From: Oscillospiraceae bacterium
GTDB lineage: Bacteria; Bacillota; Clostridia; Oscillospirales; UBA929
DNA length: 13,761 nucleotides
NCBI GenBank assembly: GCA_031282535.1
Contig: JAITDM010000187.1
Span: forward strand, 1-13,761
Reading direction: 5' to 3'
Shown here: in pieces, positions 7,691-13,761 of the stretch
Layout: every line of letters begins with the position of its first letter
How positions within the stretch are numbered: position 1 is the stretch's first letter
The notes under the pieces: model-generated
Seen by the model: only the letters and a program-made list of their open reading frames with translations
Databases searched by the model: none
Told to the model about the DNA's origin: nothing
Translations under genes and position numbers: made by a program

Positions 7691-7770
7691 GGCGCTCTTC
7701 AGAGGCAAAAGCGTCTTTGGTTTGGCCCCCGACCCCCTTTCGTGGATATTTATGAGGAATATTCATATCT

Positions 7771-7790
7771 CTCTCAGGCGCTCCTGAGGG
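7771..7790 (-). other. Short stem-loop in the leader of the MORN-like gene
   Basis: CTCAGG (7773-7778) and CCTGAG (7783-7788) pair perfectly around a 4-base loop, extended by a G-T wobble and a C-G pair. Next to it lies the palindrome GAATATTC (7757-7764). Both fall in the untranslated leader expected from the promoter at 7835-7863. There is no T-run, so the stem-loop is not a terminator; a regulatory role is speculative. Confidence 0.35.
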
Positions 7791-7834
7791 CACAGCCCGG
7801 GGGCTCGCCGCCGTGAACGGGCATGCTTGCCTGC

Positions 7835-7863
7835 ATTTTACCGCCACTGTGTACAAAAAGCAA
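7835..7863 (-). promoter_or_regulatory. Candidate sigma-A promoter for the MORN-like gene
   Basis: On the minus strand TTGCTT (7863-7858), a 17-base spacer and TAAAAT (7840-7835) match the sigma-A consensus well. Transcription would start near 7828, leaving a leader of about 138 bases before ATG 7690. Confidence 0.5.
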
Positions 7864-7870
7864 GCATTTT

Positions 7871-7908
7871 GTTTGTGGACAACGCTGATATTCGAAAGTT
7901 TGTGGATA
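7871..7908. repeat. Direct repeat pair in the divergent nif control region
   Basis: The 11-base unit GTTTGTGGAYA occurs at 7871-7881 and 7898-7908, 27 bases apart. It sits between the two divergent promoters. Read on the other strand, the sequence (TNTCCACAAA) partly resembles a DnaA box. It is a candidate binding site for a regulator of either operon. Confidence 0.4.
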
Positions 7909-7958
7909 GTGTTTATTTCATTTGCCGGCCCCACCGGTTCTTTCTACGATTGCATGTA

Positions 7959-7987
7959 TTGCATTTGGCGGACCGAGCGGGTACAAT
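7959..7987 (+). promoter_or_regulatory. Candidate sigma-A promoter of the nif operon
   Basis: TTGCAT (7959-7964), a 17-base spacer and TACAAT (7982-7987) form a good sigma-A promoter about 110 bases before the nifH start. The expected transcription start is near 7994. I see no sigma-54 GG-N10-GC element of the kind used by proteobacterial nif genes. Confidence 0.6.
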
Positions 7988-8033
7988 GGGACAAACCAGA
8001 AACACATCGACGATTTGCGCAGCCCACAAAGGG

Positions 8034-8063
8034 GTGGTCCTCCGGCGAGAGGACTGCTTTTTT
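8034..8063 (+). terminator. Intrinsic terminator in the nifH leader (putative attenuator)
   Basis: A 9-bp stem (8034-8042 with 8049-8057, two wobble pairs) and a 6-base loop CGGCGA are followed directly by six T residues (8058-8063). It lies between the promoter and the nifH ribosome site, so it would stop transcription before nifH unless disrupted. Its left arm overlaps another hairpin, CCAC-AAAGGG-GTGG (8024-8037), which cannot form at the same time. This is the layout of an antitermination switch. Confidence 0.62.
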
Positions 8064-8080
8064 ATTGGGACGCAAGCGAC

Positions 8081-8089
8081 AAAGGAGGT
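8081..8089 (+). promoter_or_regulatory. Ribosome binding site deciding the nifH start
   Basis: AAAGGAGGT ends only one base before ATG 8091, too near for that codon, but its GGAGG core is 8 bases before GTG 8097. This favours GTG 8097, which also gives the canonical NifH N-terminus. Confidence 0.75.
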
Positions 8090-8096
8090 CATGTTT

Positions 8097-8915
8097 GTGA
8101 GACAGGTCGCCATTTACGGCAAAGGCGGGATCGGGAAATCCACAACAACCCAGAATCTGACGGCCGGGTTGGGCGAGATGGGCAAGAAGATCATGATTGT
8201 GGGGTGCGACCCCAAGGCCGATTCCACCCGCCTGGTGCTGGGCGGGTTGGCGCAAAAAACAGTGCTGGACACCCTGCGCGAAGAGGGGGACGACATCGAA
8301 CTGGAGACAGTCCTGAAAGTGGGATACGCCGGCATCAAGGGCGTGGAATCCGGCGGCCCGGAACCGGGCGTGGGCTGTGCGGGGCGCGGGATCATCACCT
8401 CCATCGGCCTGCTGGAACAGCTGGGCGCCTACGAGGAAGACCTCGACTATGTGTTCTATGACGTCCTGGGCGACGTCGTCTGCGGCGGGTTTGCCATGCC
8501 GATTCGTGAGGGCAAGGCCCGGGAGATCTACATCGTCTGCTCCGGCGAGATGATGGCGCTCTACGCCGCCAACAACATCTCCAAGGGGATCTCCAAGTAC
8601 GCGAACACCGGCGGCGTGCGGCTCGGGGGTCTGATCTGCAATTCCCGCAAGGTGGACGGCGAGGCCGACCTGGTGTCCGCCGTGGCCCGGGAGCTGGGCA
8701 CGCAGATGATTCATTTTATCCCCCGCGACAACGCGGTGCAGAAGGCCGAGATCAACAAGAAGACCGTCATCGATTTCAGCCCGGACGAACCCCAGGCCGA
8801 CGAGTACCGGACGTTGGCCCGCAAAATCGACGGAAATGACATGTTTGTCGTTCCACAGCCCATGGCCATCGACCGGTTGGAGGCCATCTTGATGGAACAC
8901 GGCATTTTGGATTGA
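8097..8915 (+). CDS. nifH: Nitrogenase iron protein NifH
   Basis: This is the 272-residue Fe protein (dinitrogenase reductase). As a homodimer it passes electrons to the MoFe protein with ATP hydrolysis, and it also acts in FeMo-cofactor maturation. The start MRQVAIYGKGGIGKSTTTQN carries the P-loop GKGGIGKS (8-15). Cys94 (in GVGCAGRG) and Cys129 (in DVVCGGFAMP) are the [4Fe-4S] ligands shared between subunits, and Arg97 is the residue that is ADP-ribosylated in some bacteria. Length and sequence fit clostridial NifH. GTG 8097 is preferred over ATG 8091 because of ribosome-site spacing. It heads the operon; nifI1 follows after 12 bases. Expression is probably controlled by the leader terminator just upstream. 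I exclude chlorophyllide-reductase and CfbC homologues because the full nif set follows. Confidence 0.97.
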   Translation: MRQVAIYGKGGIGKSTTTQNLTAGLGEMGKKIMIVGCDPKADSTRLVLGGLAQKTVLDTLREEGDDIELETVLKVGYAGIKGVESGGPEPGVGCAGRGIITSIGLLEQLGAYEEDLDYVFYDVLGDVVCGGFAMPIREGKAREIYIVCSGEMMALYAANNISKGISKYANTGGVRLGGLICNSRKVDGEADLVSAVARELGTQMIHFIPRDNAVQKAEINKKTVIDFSPDEPQADEYRTLARKIDGNDMFVVPQPMAIDRLEAILMEHGILD

Positions 8916-8927
8916 GGAGGGGTTTCT

Positions 8928-9251
8928 ATGTTGTTGGTTCGGGCGATTGTCCGCCCCGAAAAAGTCGGGCTGCTGCTGTCGGAACTGTCCGCCGCCGGTT
9001 TTCCCGCCGCCACCAAGATGGACGTGTACGGCCGGGGCAAGCAAAAGGGCATCACCGTGGGGGAAGTGCACTACGACGAGATCCCCAAAGAGATGATCAT
9101 GGTGGTGATCAACGACGCCGACAAGAACGACATCGTGCAGATCATCATCCGCACGGCGCGCACCGGGGGCGGGAGCTTTGGCGACGGGCGCATCTTCATC
9201 TCGCCGGTTGAATCCGCGTACACCATCAGCACCGGCCAGGAAGGGCTGTGA
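8928..9251 (+). CDS. nifI1: PII-family nitrogenase regulator NifI1
   Basis: The 107-residue product belongs to the GlnB/PII superfamily. With NifI2 it is known in archaea and clostridia to bind the MoFe protein and switch nitrogenase off when nitrogen is plentiful, with 2-oxoglutarate and ATP relieving inhibition. The PII core begins MLLVRAIVRPEKV, the T-loop covers about 36-54 (GRGKQKGITVGEVHYDEIP), and the C-terminal PII signature TGGGSFGDGRIFI spans 79-91. The T-loop lacks the standard GlnB uridylylation context, as expected for NifI. ATG 8928 follows GAGGAGG by 7 bases. Its place between nifH and nifD is diagnostic. Confidence 0.95.
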   Translation: MLLVRAIVRPEKVGLLLSELSAAGFPAATKMDVYGRGKQKGITVGEVHYDEIPKEMIMVVINDADKNDIVQIIIRTARTGGGSFGDGRIFISPVESAYTISTGQEGL

Positions 9252-9262
9252 GGTGAGGCGAA

Positions 9263-9646
9263 ATGAAGGAGATCATGTGTTTTATCCGCGCCAACAAAGT
9301 GAACGACACCAAGACGGCGCTGGCAAACGGCGGGTTCCCCGCCTTCACCTGCCGCAAATGTTTGGGGCGGGGCCGCAAGAGCATTTCGAGCGATCTGTTT
9401 CAGGCGCTCATCCGCGAGGGAGACCTGCCCGTGAACGCGCTGGGCGAGGCGATCACCGAATCCACCCGGCTGATTGCCAAACGTTTTTTCACGCTGATTG
9501 TACAGGACGACGAGGTGAAGAAGGCGGCGGATCTCATCATAGAGGCCAATCAGACCGGGAACCCGGGCGACGGGAAAATCTTCATCCTGCCCATCTGTGA
9601 GGCCTACACGATTCGCTCCGGAGAACCCACGACGGAGGCGTATTAG
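9263..9646 (+). CDS. nifI2: PII-family nitrogenase regulator NifI2
   Basis: The 127-residue partner of NifI1 starts at ATG 9263, just after an AGGTGAGG ribosome site, 11 bases past the nifI1 stop. It opens MKEIMCFIRANKVNDTKTAL and contains CRKCLGRGRKS (30-40). It has a longer T-loop region than NifI1 and ends with the PII signature TGNPGDGKIFI (98-108) followed by LPICEAYTIRSGE. In studied systems the NifI1-NifI2 complex senses 2-oxoglutarate and blocks access of the Fe protein to NifDK. The CxxC pair is visible, but I make no metal-binding claim. After this gene comes an 87-base gap with two stem-loops. Confidence 0.95.
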   Translation: MKEIMCFIRANKVNDTKTALANGGFPAFTCRKCLGRGRKSISSDLFQALIREGDLPVNALGEAITESTRLIAKRFFTLIVQDDEVKKAADLIIEANQTGNPGDGKIFILPICEAYTIRSGEPTTEAY

Positions 9647-9650
9647 CACC

Positions 9651-9673
9651 TTGCCGCCGCAAAGCGGCGACAA
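9651..9673 (+). other. Stem-loop 1 between nifI2 and nifD
   Basis: TTG-c-CGCCGC pairs with GCGGCG-a-CAA around an AAA loop, giving nine base pairs with one C-A mismatch. It begins 4 bases after the nifI2 stop and is followed by A residues, not T, so it is not an intrinsic terminator. A role in mRNA processing or stability is possible. Confidence 0.5.
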
Positions 9674-9691
9674 AAAACAAGAATTTGGGCT

Positions 9692-9714
9692 GTGGGCTGC
9701 ACGGTGCAACCCAC
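9692..9714 (+). other. Stem-loop 2 just upstream of the nifD ribosome site
   Basis: GTGGG-c-TGCA pairs with TGCA-a-CCCAC around a CGG loop: nine pairs with one C-A mismatch, the same architecture as stem-loop 1. It ends 3 bases before the AGGAGG (9718-9723) of nifD, where it could shield a processed 5' end or affect translation. Confidence 0.45.
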
Positions 9715-9733
9715 GTTAGGAGGAGTCGGCCAA

Positions 9734-11323
9734 GTGGACAAACGGGAAAAAGTGTTGGAGCGCTATGCCGCGCGGGTTTATAAAAACCGCAAGGAACATC
9801 TGGTGCAGATAGAGGAGGGAGAGCACCCATCCATCGCCGCCAACACCCGCGCCATTCCCGGCGTGATGACCGCGCGCGGCTGTTGCTACGCCGGCTGCAA
9901 GGGCGTGGTGGTGGGGCCGCTCAAGGATGTCTGCGTCATCACCCACGGACCCATCGGCTGCGGTTTTTACAGTTGGGGCACGCGCCGCAACAAAGCGAAG
10001 CCGGCGGAAGAGGGCGGCAAAAATTTTGTACCCTATTGCTTTTCCACCGACATGCAGGAGCCGGACATTGTGTTTGGCGGGGAGAAGAAGCTGGAGCTGG
10101 CCGTCGCCGAAGCGGTGGAGATCTTCGCCCCCTCGTGCATCATGATCTGTTCCACGTGCCCCATCGGCCTGATCGGCGACGACGTGCAGGCGGTGGCGCG
10201 GCGCGCCGAGGCGAAGTACGGCATCAAGGCCATCGGGTACTCCTGTGAGGGATACAAGGGGGTGTCCCAGTCGGCCGGGCACCACATCGCCAACAACGGG
10301 CTGATGCGCTATGTCATCGGGACCGGCGACACGGCGCCCAAAACCAAGTATTCGGTGAACATTTTGGGCGAATACAACATCGGCGGGGACGGATGGGAGG
10401 AGGAACGCATCCTCAAACGCTGCGGCGTCGAGGTGATCTCCATCTTCACCGGGGACGGTTCGGTGGAGGCCATCCAAAACGCCCACCTGGCGCATTTGAA
10501 CCTGGTGATGTGCCATCGGTCCATCAACTACATCGCCGAAATGATGAAGACAAAGTACGGCATCGACTGGCTGAAGGTCAATTTTGTCGGGGTGGGCGCC
10601 ACCTGCCAGTCCCTGCGGGAGATGGCCGCGTACTTCGGGGACGAGGCGCTGAAGGCCCGGGTGGAGGCGGTCGTCGCGGACGAACTGGCCGCCATCTCCG
10701 GGGACATCGAATACTATCGGTCCAAGCTGACGGGCAAGGTGGCGGGCATCTTCTCCGGGGGTTCCCGTTCCCATCACTACCAGGCGCTGCTCCGGGATTT
10801 TGGCGTGCGGACCGTCGTGGCCGGCTATGAATTCGCCCACCGGGACGACTACGAGGGGCGGGACATCATCCCCTCCATCAAGGAGGACGCGGACAACAAA
10901 AACATTGAAACCATTGCGGTGCAGCCGGATGAGACGCACTACCGGGAGCGCTATTCGCCGGAGGAACTGTGCGGGCTCAAAGAACACATCGAACTCGACA
11001 ACTACGAGGGCATGATGCCGGACATGTCCGCCGGCGACGTGGTGGTGGATGATTACAACCATTTTGAGACGGACGCGCTGCTCAAATCCGTAAAACCCGA
11101 CATGTTCTTTTCGGGCATCAAGGACAAATATTCCATTCAAAAAGCGGGTTTCACCTCCCGGCAGATTCATTCCTACGACTATTCCGGACCCTACGCCGGC
11201 TTCAACGGCGCGGTGAATTTCGGACGGGATGTGACCATGACGCTGTACACCAACGCGTGGGGCCTGGTGGTCCCGCCCTGGAAGTCCGCACCCATGCTGG
11301 TGGGCACGATCGGAGGGGAATGA
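9734..11323 (+). CDS. nifD: Nitrogenase molybdenum-iron protein alpha chain NifD
   Basis: The 529-residue alpha subunit of MoFe protein carries the FeMo-cofactor, where N2 is reduced, and shares the P-cluster with NifK. P-cluster ligands are Cys50 (RGCCYAG), Cys76 (GPIGCGF) and Cys142 (STCPIGLIGDD). Cofactor ligands are Cys260 (LVMCHRSINY) and His479 (IHSYDYSGPY). GVSQSAGHHIANN holds the active-site Gln and His region, and the cofactor-side Arg of the RRN motif is kept. An extra segment of about 50 residues between DDYEGR (~371) and DDYNHFE (~439) is typical of clostridial NifD and absent from the Azotobacter enzyme. This and the intact ligands argue for Mo-nitrogenase, not AnfD or VnfD. GTG 9734 is 10 bases after AGGAGG; an upstream GTG at 9692 lies in a hairpin and is rejected. 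nifK follows after 1 base. Confidence 0.97.
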   Translation: MDKREKVLERYAARVYKNRKEHLVQIEEGEHPSIAANTRAIPGVMTARGCCYAGCKGVVVGPLKDVCVITHGPIGCGFYSWGTRRNKAKPAEEGGKNFVPYCFSTDMQEPDIVFGGEKKLELAVAEAVEIFAPSCIMICSTCPIGLIGDDVQAVARRAEAKYGIKAIGYSCEGYKGVSQSAGHHIANNGLMRYVIGTGDTAPKTKYSVNILGEYNIGGDGWEEERILKRCGVEVISIFTGDGSVEAIQNAHLAHLNLVMCHRSINYIAEMMKTKYGIDWLKVNFVGVGATCQSLREMAAYFGDEALKARVEAVVADELAAISGDIEYYRSKLTGKVAGIFSGGSRSHHYQALLRDFGVRTVVAGYEFAHRDDYEGRDIIPSIKEDADNKNIETIAVQPDETHYRERYSPEELCGLKEHIELDNYEGMMPDMSAGDVVVDDYNHFETDALLKSVKPDMFFSGIKDKYSIQKAGFTSRQIHSYDYSGPYAGFNGAVNFGRDVTMTLYTNAWGLVVPPWKSAPMLVGTIGGE

Positions 11324-11324
11324 C

Positions 11325-12692
11325 ATGCTCGATATGACGCCGGTCAAAGTGGCGGAGCGCAAGGCGCTTAGGATCAACCCCTGTAAAACCTGCCAGCCGG
11401 TGGGCGCCATGTACTGCGCCCTGGGGGTGCGCAGCTGTATGCCGCACAGCCATGGGTCCCAGGGCTGCTGTTCTTACCACCGCACCGTGCTTTCCCGCCA
11501 TTTCAAGGAGCCCGCCATCGCCTCCTCCAGCTCGTTTACCGAGGGGGCGTCGGTGTTCGGCGGGCGCAGCAACGTGAGCACGGCGGTGAAAAACGTCTTT
11601 GACATCTACGCCCCGGACATCATTGCCATCCACACCACCTGCCTCTCGGAGACCATCGGCGACGATGTGAAGTCCTATATCATGGACATGGAGATCCCCG
11701 AAGGCAAGCAGGTCGTTCACTGCAACACCCCCAGCTATGTGGGCTCCCACATCAACGGATTTTCCAACATGATGATGGGCTTCATGGACTATCTCATTGA
11801 CCCGGCCGACGGGAGCGCGGCGGGCAAAACCGCCCTCTTTCCCGGCTGGGTGAACCCCGGCGACGTGCGGGAGATCAAGCGCATCGCCGGACTGATGGGC
11901 GCGGAATGCATCTGCTTTCCGGACCACAGCGGCGTGCTGGACGCGCCGATGACCGGGAAATATGAGCTGTATCCCGACGGGGGCACCACACTGCCGGAGA
12001 TCCGGGCGCTGGGCGGATGTTCTCAGCTGATCGCGCTGGGCGAAATCACCTCCGCGCCCCCCGCCCAGCTGCTGACAAAGAAATGGCATGTGCCGGAGGT
12101 GCTCCTGCCCACGCCGGTGGGGGTCGCTTTCACCGACCGCTATATCTTGGCGCTCCGGCAGTGCACCAAACGGGAGGTGCCCCGCGCATTGGAGGAGCAG
12201 AGAGGCCAGCTGGTGGACCTGATGCTCGACGCCCACGCCTACACGAGCGGAAAGACCGCGGCCATTTTCGGCGATCCGGACATTGTCATCGGCATGACGT
12301 CGCTCTGCCTGGAGATGGGCCTCGTCCCAAAATATGTGATCACCGGCACGCCCAGGGAGGAGTTCGGCGTCAAAGTGAACGCGCTGTTTGACGCGTATCA
12401 CGTGACCGGCTGCAGGGCCAAGGCCAACGCGGATCTGTTTGAGCTGCACCAGTGGATCAAAAACGAGCCGGTGGACCTGCTCATCGGCTCCACCTACGGA
12501 AAACAGATTGCCAAGGCGGAGGACATCCCCTTCGTGCGGGTCGGGTTCCCGGTACTCGACCGCTACGGTGGGACGCTGCTGCCGGTGGTGGGGTACGTGG
12601 GGGGCATCCGCATGGCGGAGAAAATCACCGACGCGCTGATGGACCGGCGCGACCGTGACGCGGCCGACGAGGATCTTGAAATCGTGATGTGA
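11325..12692 (+). CDS. nifK: Nitrogenase molybdenum-iron protein beta chain NifK
   Basis: The 455-residue beta subunit pairs with NifD in the alpha2-beta2 MoFe protein and supplies the other half of the P-cluster. Cys23 (KTCQPVGA), Cys48 (GSQGCCSYHR) and Cys106 (TTCLSETIGDD) are the P-cluster ligands, and the serine in NTPSYVGSH matches the Ser that can ligate the oxidised cluster. The C-terminal domain ends with the conserved VGFPVLDRYGG and VGYVGGIRMAEKI. It lacks the ~50-residue N-terminal extension of the Azotobacter protein, as clostridial NifK does. ATG 11325 starts 1 base after the nifD stop, with GGAGGGG inside the end of nifD, so the two are likely translated in a coupled way, which suits their 1:1 stoichiometry. 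Confidence 0.97.
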   Translation: MLDMTPVKVAERKALRINPCKTCQPVGAMYCALGVRSCMPHSHGSQGCCSYHRTVLSRHFKEPAIASSSSFTEGASVFGGRSNVSTAVKNVFDIYAPDIIAIHTTCLSETIGDDVKSYIMDMEIPEGKQVVHCNTPSYVGSHINGFSNMMMGFMDYLIDPADGSAAGKTALFPGWVNPGDVREIKRIAGLMGAECICFPDHSGVLDAPMTGKYELYPDGGTTLPEIRALGGCSQLIALGEITSAPPAQLLTKKWHVPEVLLPTPVGVAFTDRYILALRQCTKREVPRALEEQRGQLVDLMLDAHAYTSGKTAAIFGDPDIVIGMTSLCLEMGLVPKYVITGTPREEFGVKVNALFDAYHVTGCRAKANADLFELHQWIKNEPVDLLIGSTYGKQIAKAEDIPFVRVGFPVLDRYGGTLLPVVGYVGGIRMAEKITDALMDRRDRDAADEDLEIVM

Positions 12693-12723
12693 AGTGATAT
12701 CCTGTGGGAAGTGAGGCGAGGGT

Positions 12724-13761
12724 ATGCGGGCCCAAAGTGCCATTTTGGCGCAGCGCAGGCACTCCATCTCCGTTTCGCCGGGGGACGGCGGGGGGCTGGC
12801 CTGTGAGAAAGACAGTGTTTCGGGCAGCGTGAGCCAGCGCGCCTGCGTGTATTGCGGCGCCCGGGTGGTGCTGAATCCCATCACCGACGCCTGCCACATC
12901 GTACACGGCCCCATCGGCTGCGCCGCGTACACATGGGACATCCGGGGCAGTCTCACCAGCGGATCGGATCTTTACCGCAACAGTTTTTCCACGGACCTGC
13001 AAGAGACCGACGTGATTTTTGGCGGCGCCGGGAAGCTGACCGCCGCCATCGACGAACTGATGGAAAAGGTGAGGCCCGCGCCCAAGCTGATCTTTGTATA
13101 CGCCACCTGCCTCGTGGGCGTCATCGGCGACGATGTGGAGGCCGTCTGCCGCCGGGCGGAGCAGACGCACGGCGTCCGCTGCATCGCGGTGAAAGCGCCG
13201 GGCTTTTCGGGCACAAAGTCCCAGGGGTACAAACTGGCCTGCGACGCCATCATGACGTTGATTTTGCCCCACAGAGACAGGCCCCGGCAGTTCGGCGTCA
13301 ACATTTTGGGAGATTACAACCTGGCGGGGGAGATGTGGATCATCAAACAGTACCTGGAGACCGTGGGCATTCCGGTGGTCGCCACCATCACGGGGGATTC
13401 CGACTATGAGAGGCTGCTCCGGGCGCCCTCCGCCGCGCTGAATCTGGTGCAGTGCGCCGGCTCGTCCGTCTACCTGGCCGGCCGCATGGCGGAGGAGCTG
13501 AACATCCCGTACCTCCAAGTCAGCTTTTTCGGCTTGCAGGACACGGCGGATTCCCTGCTGCGGACGGCGGAGACCTTGGGGGTGCGGGACATCATCGAGA
13601 GAACAAAAGAGTTTGTCGGGCGGCAGACCAGTTTGACGCTGCCCGTCGTCGCGCAGTATCGCCCCCGGCTGGCGGGGAAGAGGGCCGCCATCTTTGTGGG
13701 CGGCGGCTTTAAGGCGATCTCTCTCATCAAACAGTTCAGGGAGCTGGGCATGCGGACGGTG
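12724..13761 (+). CDS. nifE: FeMo-cofactor scaffold protein NifE (3' partial)
   Basis: The frame runs off the right edge, so 346 N-terminal residues are seen. NifE pairs with NifN as the scaffold on which the NifB-made precursor is matured into FeMo-cofactor before transfer to NifD. The sequence is NifD-like but with NifE marks: SVSGSVSQRACVYCGARVVL, HGPIGCAAYTWDIRGSL, NSFSTDLQETDVIFGG and YATCLVGVIGDDVEAV. Cys41, Cys66 and Cys129 correspond to the cluster cysteines. NILGDYNLAGEMW replaces the NifD equivalent, and NLVQCAGSSVYLA replaces the cofactor-ligand region. An in-frame stop at 12712 makes ATG 12724 the first possible start, with GAGGCGAGGG just before it. It follows nifK by 31 bases in the same operon; nifN and nifB would be expected next. 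Confidence 0.95.
   Translation, partial: MRAQSAILAQRRHSISVSPGDGGGLACEKDSVSGSVSQRACVYCGARVVLNPITDACHIVHGPIGCAAYTWDIRGSLTSGSDLYRNSFSTDLQETDVIFGGAGKLTAAIDELMEKVRPAPKLIFVYATCLVGVIGDDVEAVCRRAEQTHGVRCIAVKAPGFSGTKSQGYKLACDAIMTLILPHRDRPRQFGVNILGDYNLAGEMWIIKQYLETVGIPVVATITGDSDYERLLRAPSAALNLVQCAGSSVYLAGRMAEELNIPYLQVSFFGLQDTADSLLRTAETLGVRDIIERTKEFVGRQTSLTLPVVAQYRPRLAGKRAAIFVGGGFKAISLIKQFRELGMRTV

Larger units (their letters stand above)
7691..8096. other. 406-bp divergent control region between the MORN-like gene and nifH
   Basis: No gene is visible here. The upstream in-frame extension of nifH through this stretch lacks NifH similarity. The part around 7830-7920 is clearly richer in A and T than the flanking genes. 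It holds a minus-strand promoter, a repeat pair, a plus-strand promoter and a nifH leader with an intrinsic terminator, each listed separately. Confidence 0.75.

Noticed and set aside
7871..7908. Replication origin or DnaA box cluster
   Set aside because: Only two imperfect matches, no replication genes and no further boxes nearby.
7990..8033. First hairpin of a two-hairpin ANTAR target RNA
   Set aside because: I found only a weak TGG/CCA pairing with the wrong loop pattern, so a full ANTAR motif is not supported.
7827..8096. 90-residue N-terminal extension of NifH
   Set aside because: The extension has no NifH similarity and contains the predicted promoter and leader terminator; a strong ribosome site sits directly before GTG 8097.
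7864..8096. Sigma-54 promoter for nif
   Set aside because: No TGGCAC-N5-TTGCA type element with the GG-N10-GC spacing was found; a sigma-A type promoter is present instead.
9692..9733. Earlier GTG start for nifD
   Set aside because: It lies within a hairpin, has no ribosome site, and the added residues are not NifD-like; GTG 9734 has AGGAGG before it.
9734..11323. Alternative nitrogenase alpha chain (AnfD or VnfD)
   Set aside because: The sequence follows clostridial NifD throughout, there is no anfG or vnfG gene between D and K, and nifE follows.
9716..11410. 564-codon open frame on the minus strand opposite nifD
   Set aside because: It mirrors the GC-rich third-position bias of nifD, has no recognisable domain and no ribosome site; the sense strand encodes an intact NifD.
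11202..12956. 584-codon open frame on the minus strand opposite nifK and the start of nifE
   Set aside because: It spans three real genes on the other strand and shows the His/Arg/Gly-rich composition of an antisense shadow.
1..13761. CRISPR arrays, tRNA or rRNA genes, insertion sequences
   Set aside because: No repeat-spacer pattern, tRNA-like fold, rRNA sequence, transposase or terminal inverted repeats were seen on either strand.

Overview
The window comes from a GC-rich (roughly 60% or more by eye) anaerobic Gram-positive bacterium, most likely a member of the Clostridia. Three things point there: a clostridial-type nif operon in the order nifH-nifI1-nifI2-nifD-nifK-nifE, a NifD carrying the extra internal segment known from Clostridium pasteurianum, and surface proteins with S-layer homology (SLH), cohesin-like and dockerin domains. 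Strong Shine-Dalgarno sequences and frequent GTG starts fit the same picture.

Region 1 (1-3290, + strand) encodes cell-surface proteins. The first is a large protein, cut by the window edge, with a C-terminal cohesin-like domain followed by a complete type I dockerin. The second is a secreted protein with a cohesin-like domain, a Gly/Pro linker and three SLH domains. The pair could form an SLH-anchored cohesin/dockerin assembly. A perfect 21-bp hairpin closes the region.

Region 2 (3331-7690) holds metal or tetrapyrrole functions. A short CbiK-type chelatase gene on + converges on, and overlaps by 41 bp, an ABC importer operon on the minus strand. That operon runs from a lipoprotein binding protein through a FecCD-type permease to an ATPase, with overlapping gene ends. 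Upstream of it on the same strand is an unusual protein with MORN-like repeats and a four-cysteine tail. A near-consensus sigma-A promoter sits so close to the binding-protein ATG that its transcript should be leaderless.

Region 3 (7691-8096) is a 406-bp divergent control region. It has a minus-strand promoter, a direct repeat pair, a plus-strand promoter, and an intrinsic terminator inside the nifH leader with an overlapping alternative hairpin, which suggests attenuation control.

Region 4 (8097-13761, + strand) is the nitrogenase operon: nifH (Fe protein), nifI1 and nifI2 (PII-type post-translational switch), nifD and nifK (MoFe protein), and the start of nifE (FeMo-cofactor scaffold), which runs off the end. 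Two stem-loops lie between nifI2 and nifD and may set the ratio of nifH to nifDK message. All cluster ligands I looked for in NifH, NifD and NifK are present, so the enzyme should be a functional Mo-nitrogenase. The adjacent importer and chelatase may supply metal or tetrapyrrole, but their substrates cannot be told from sequence alone.
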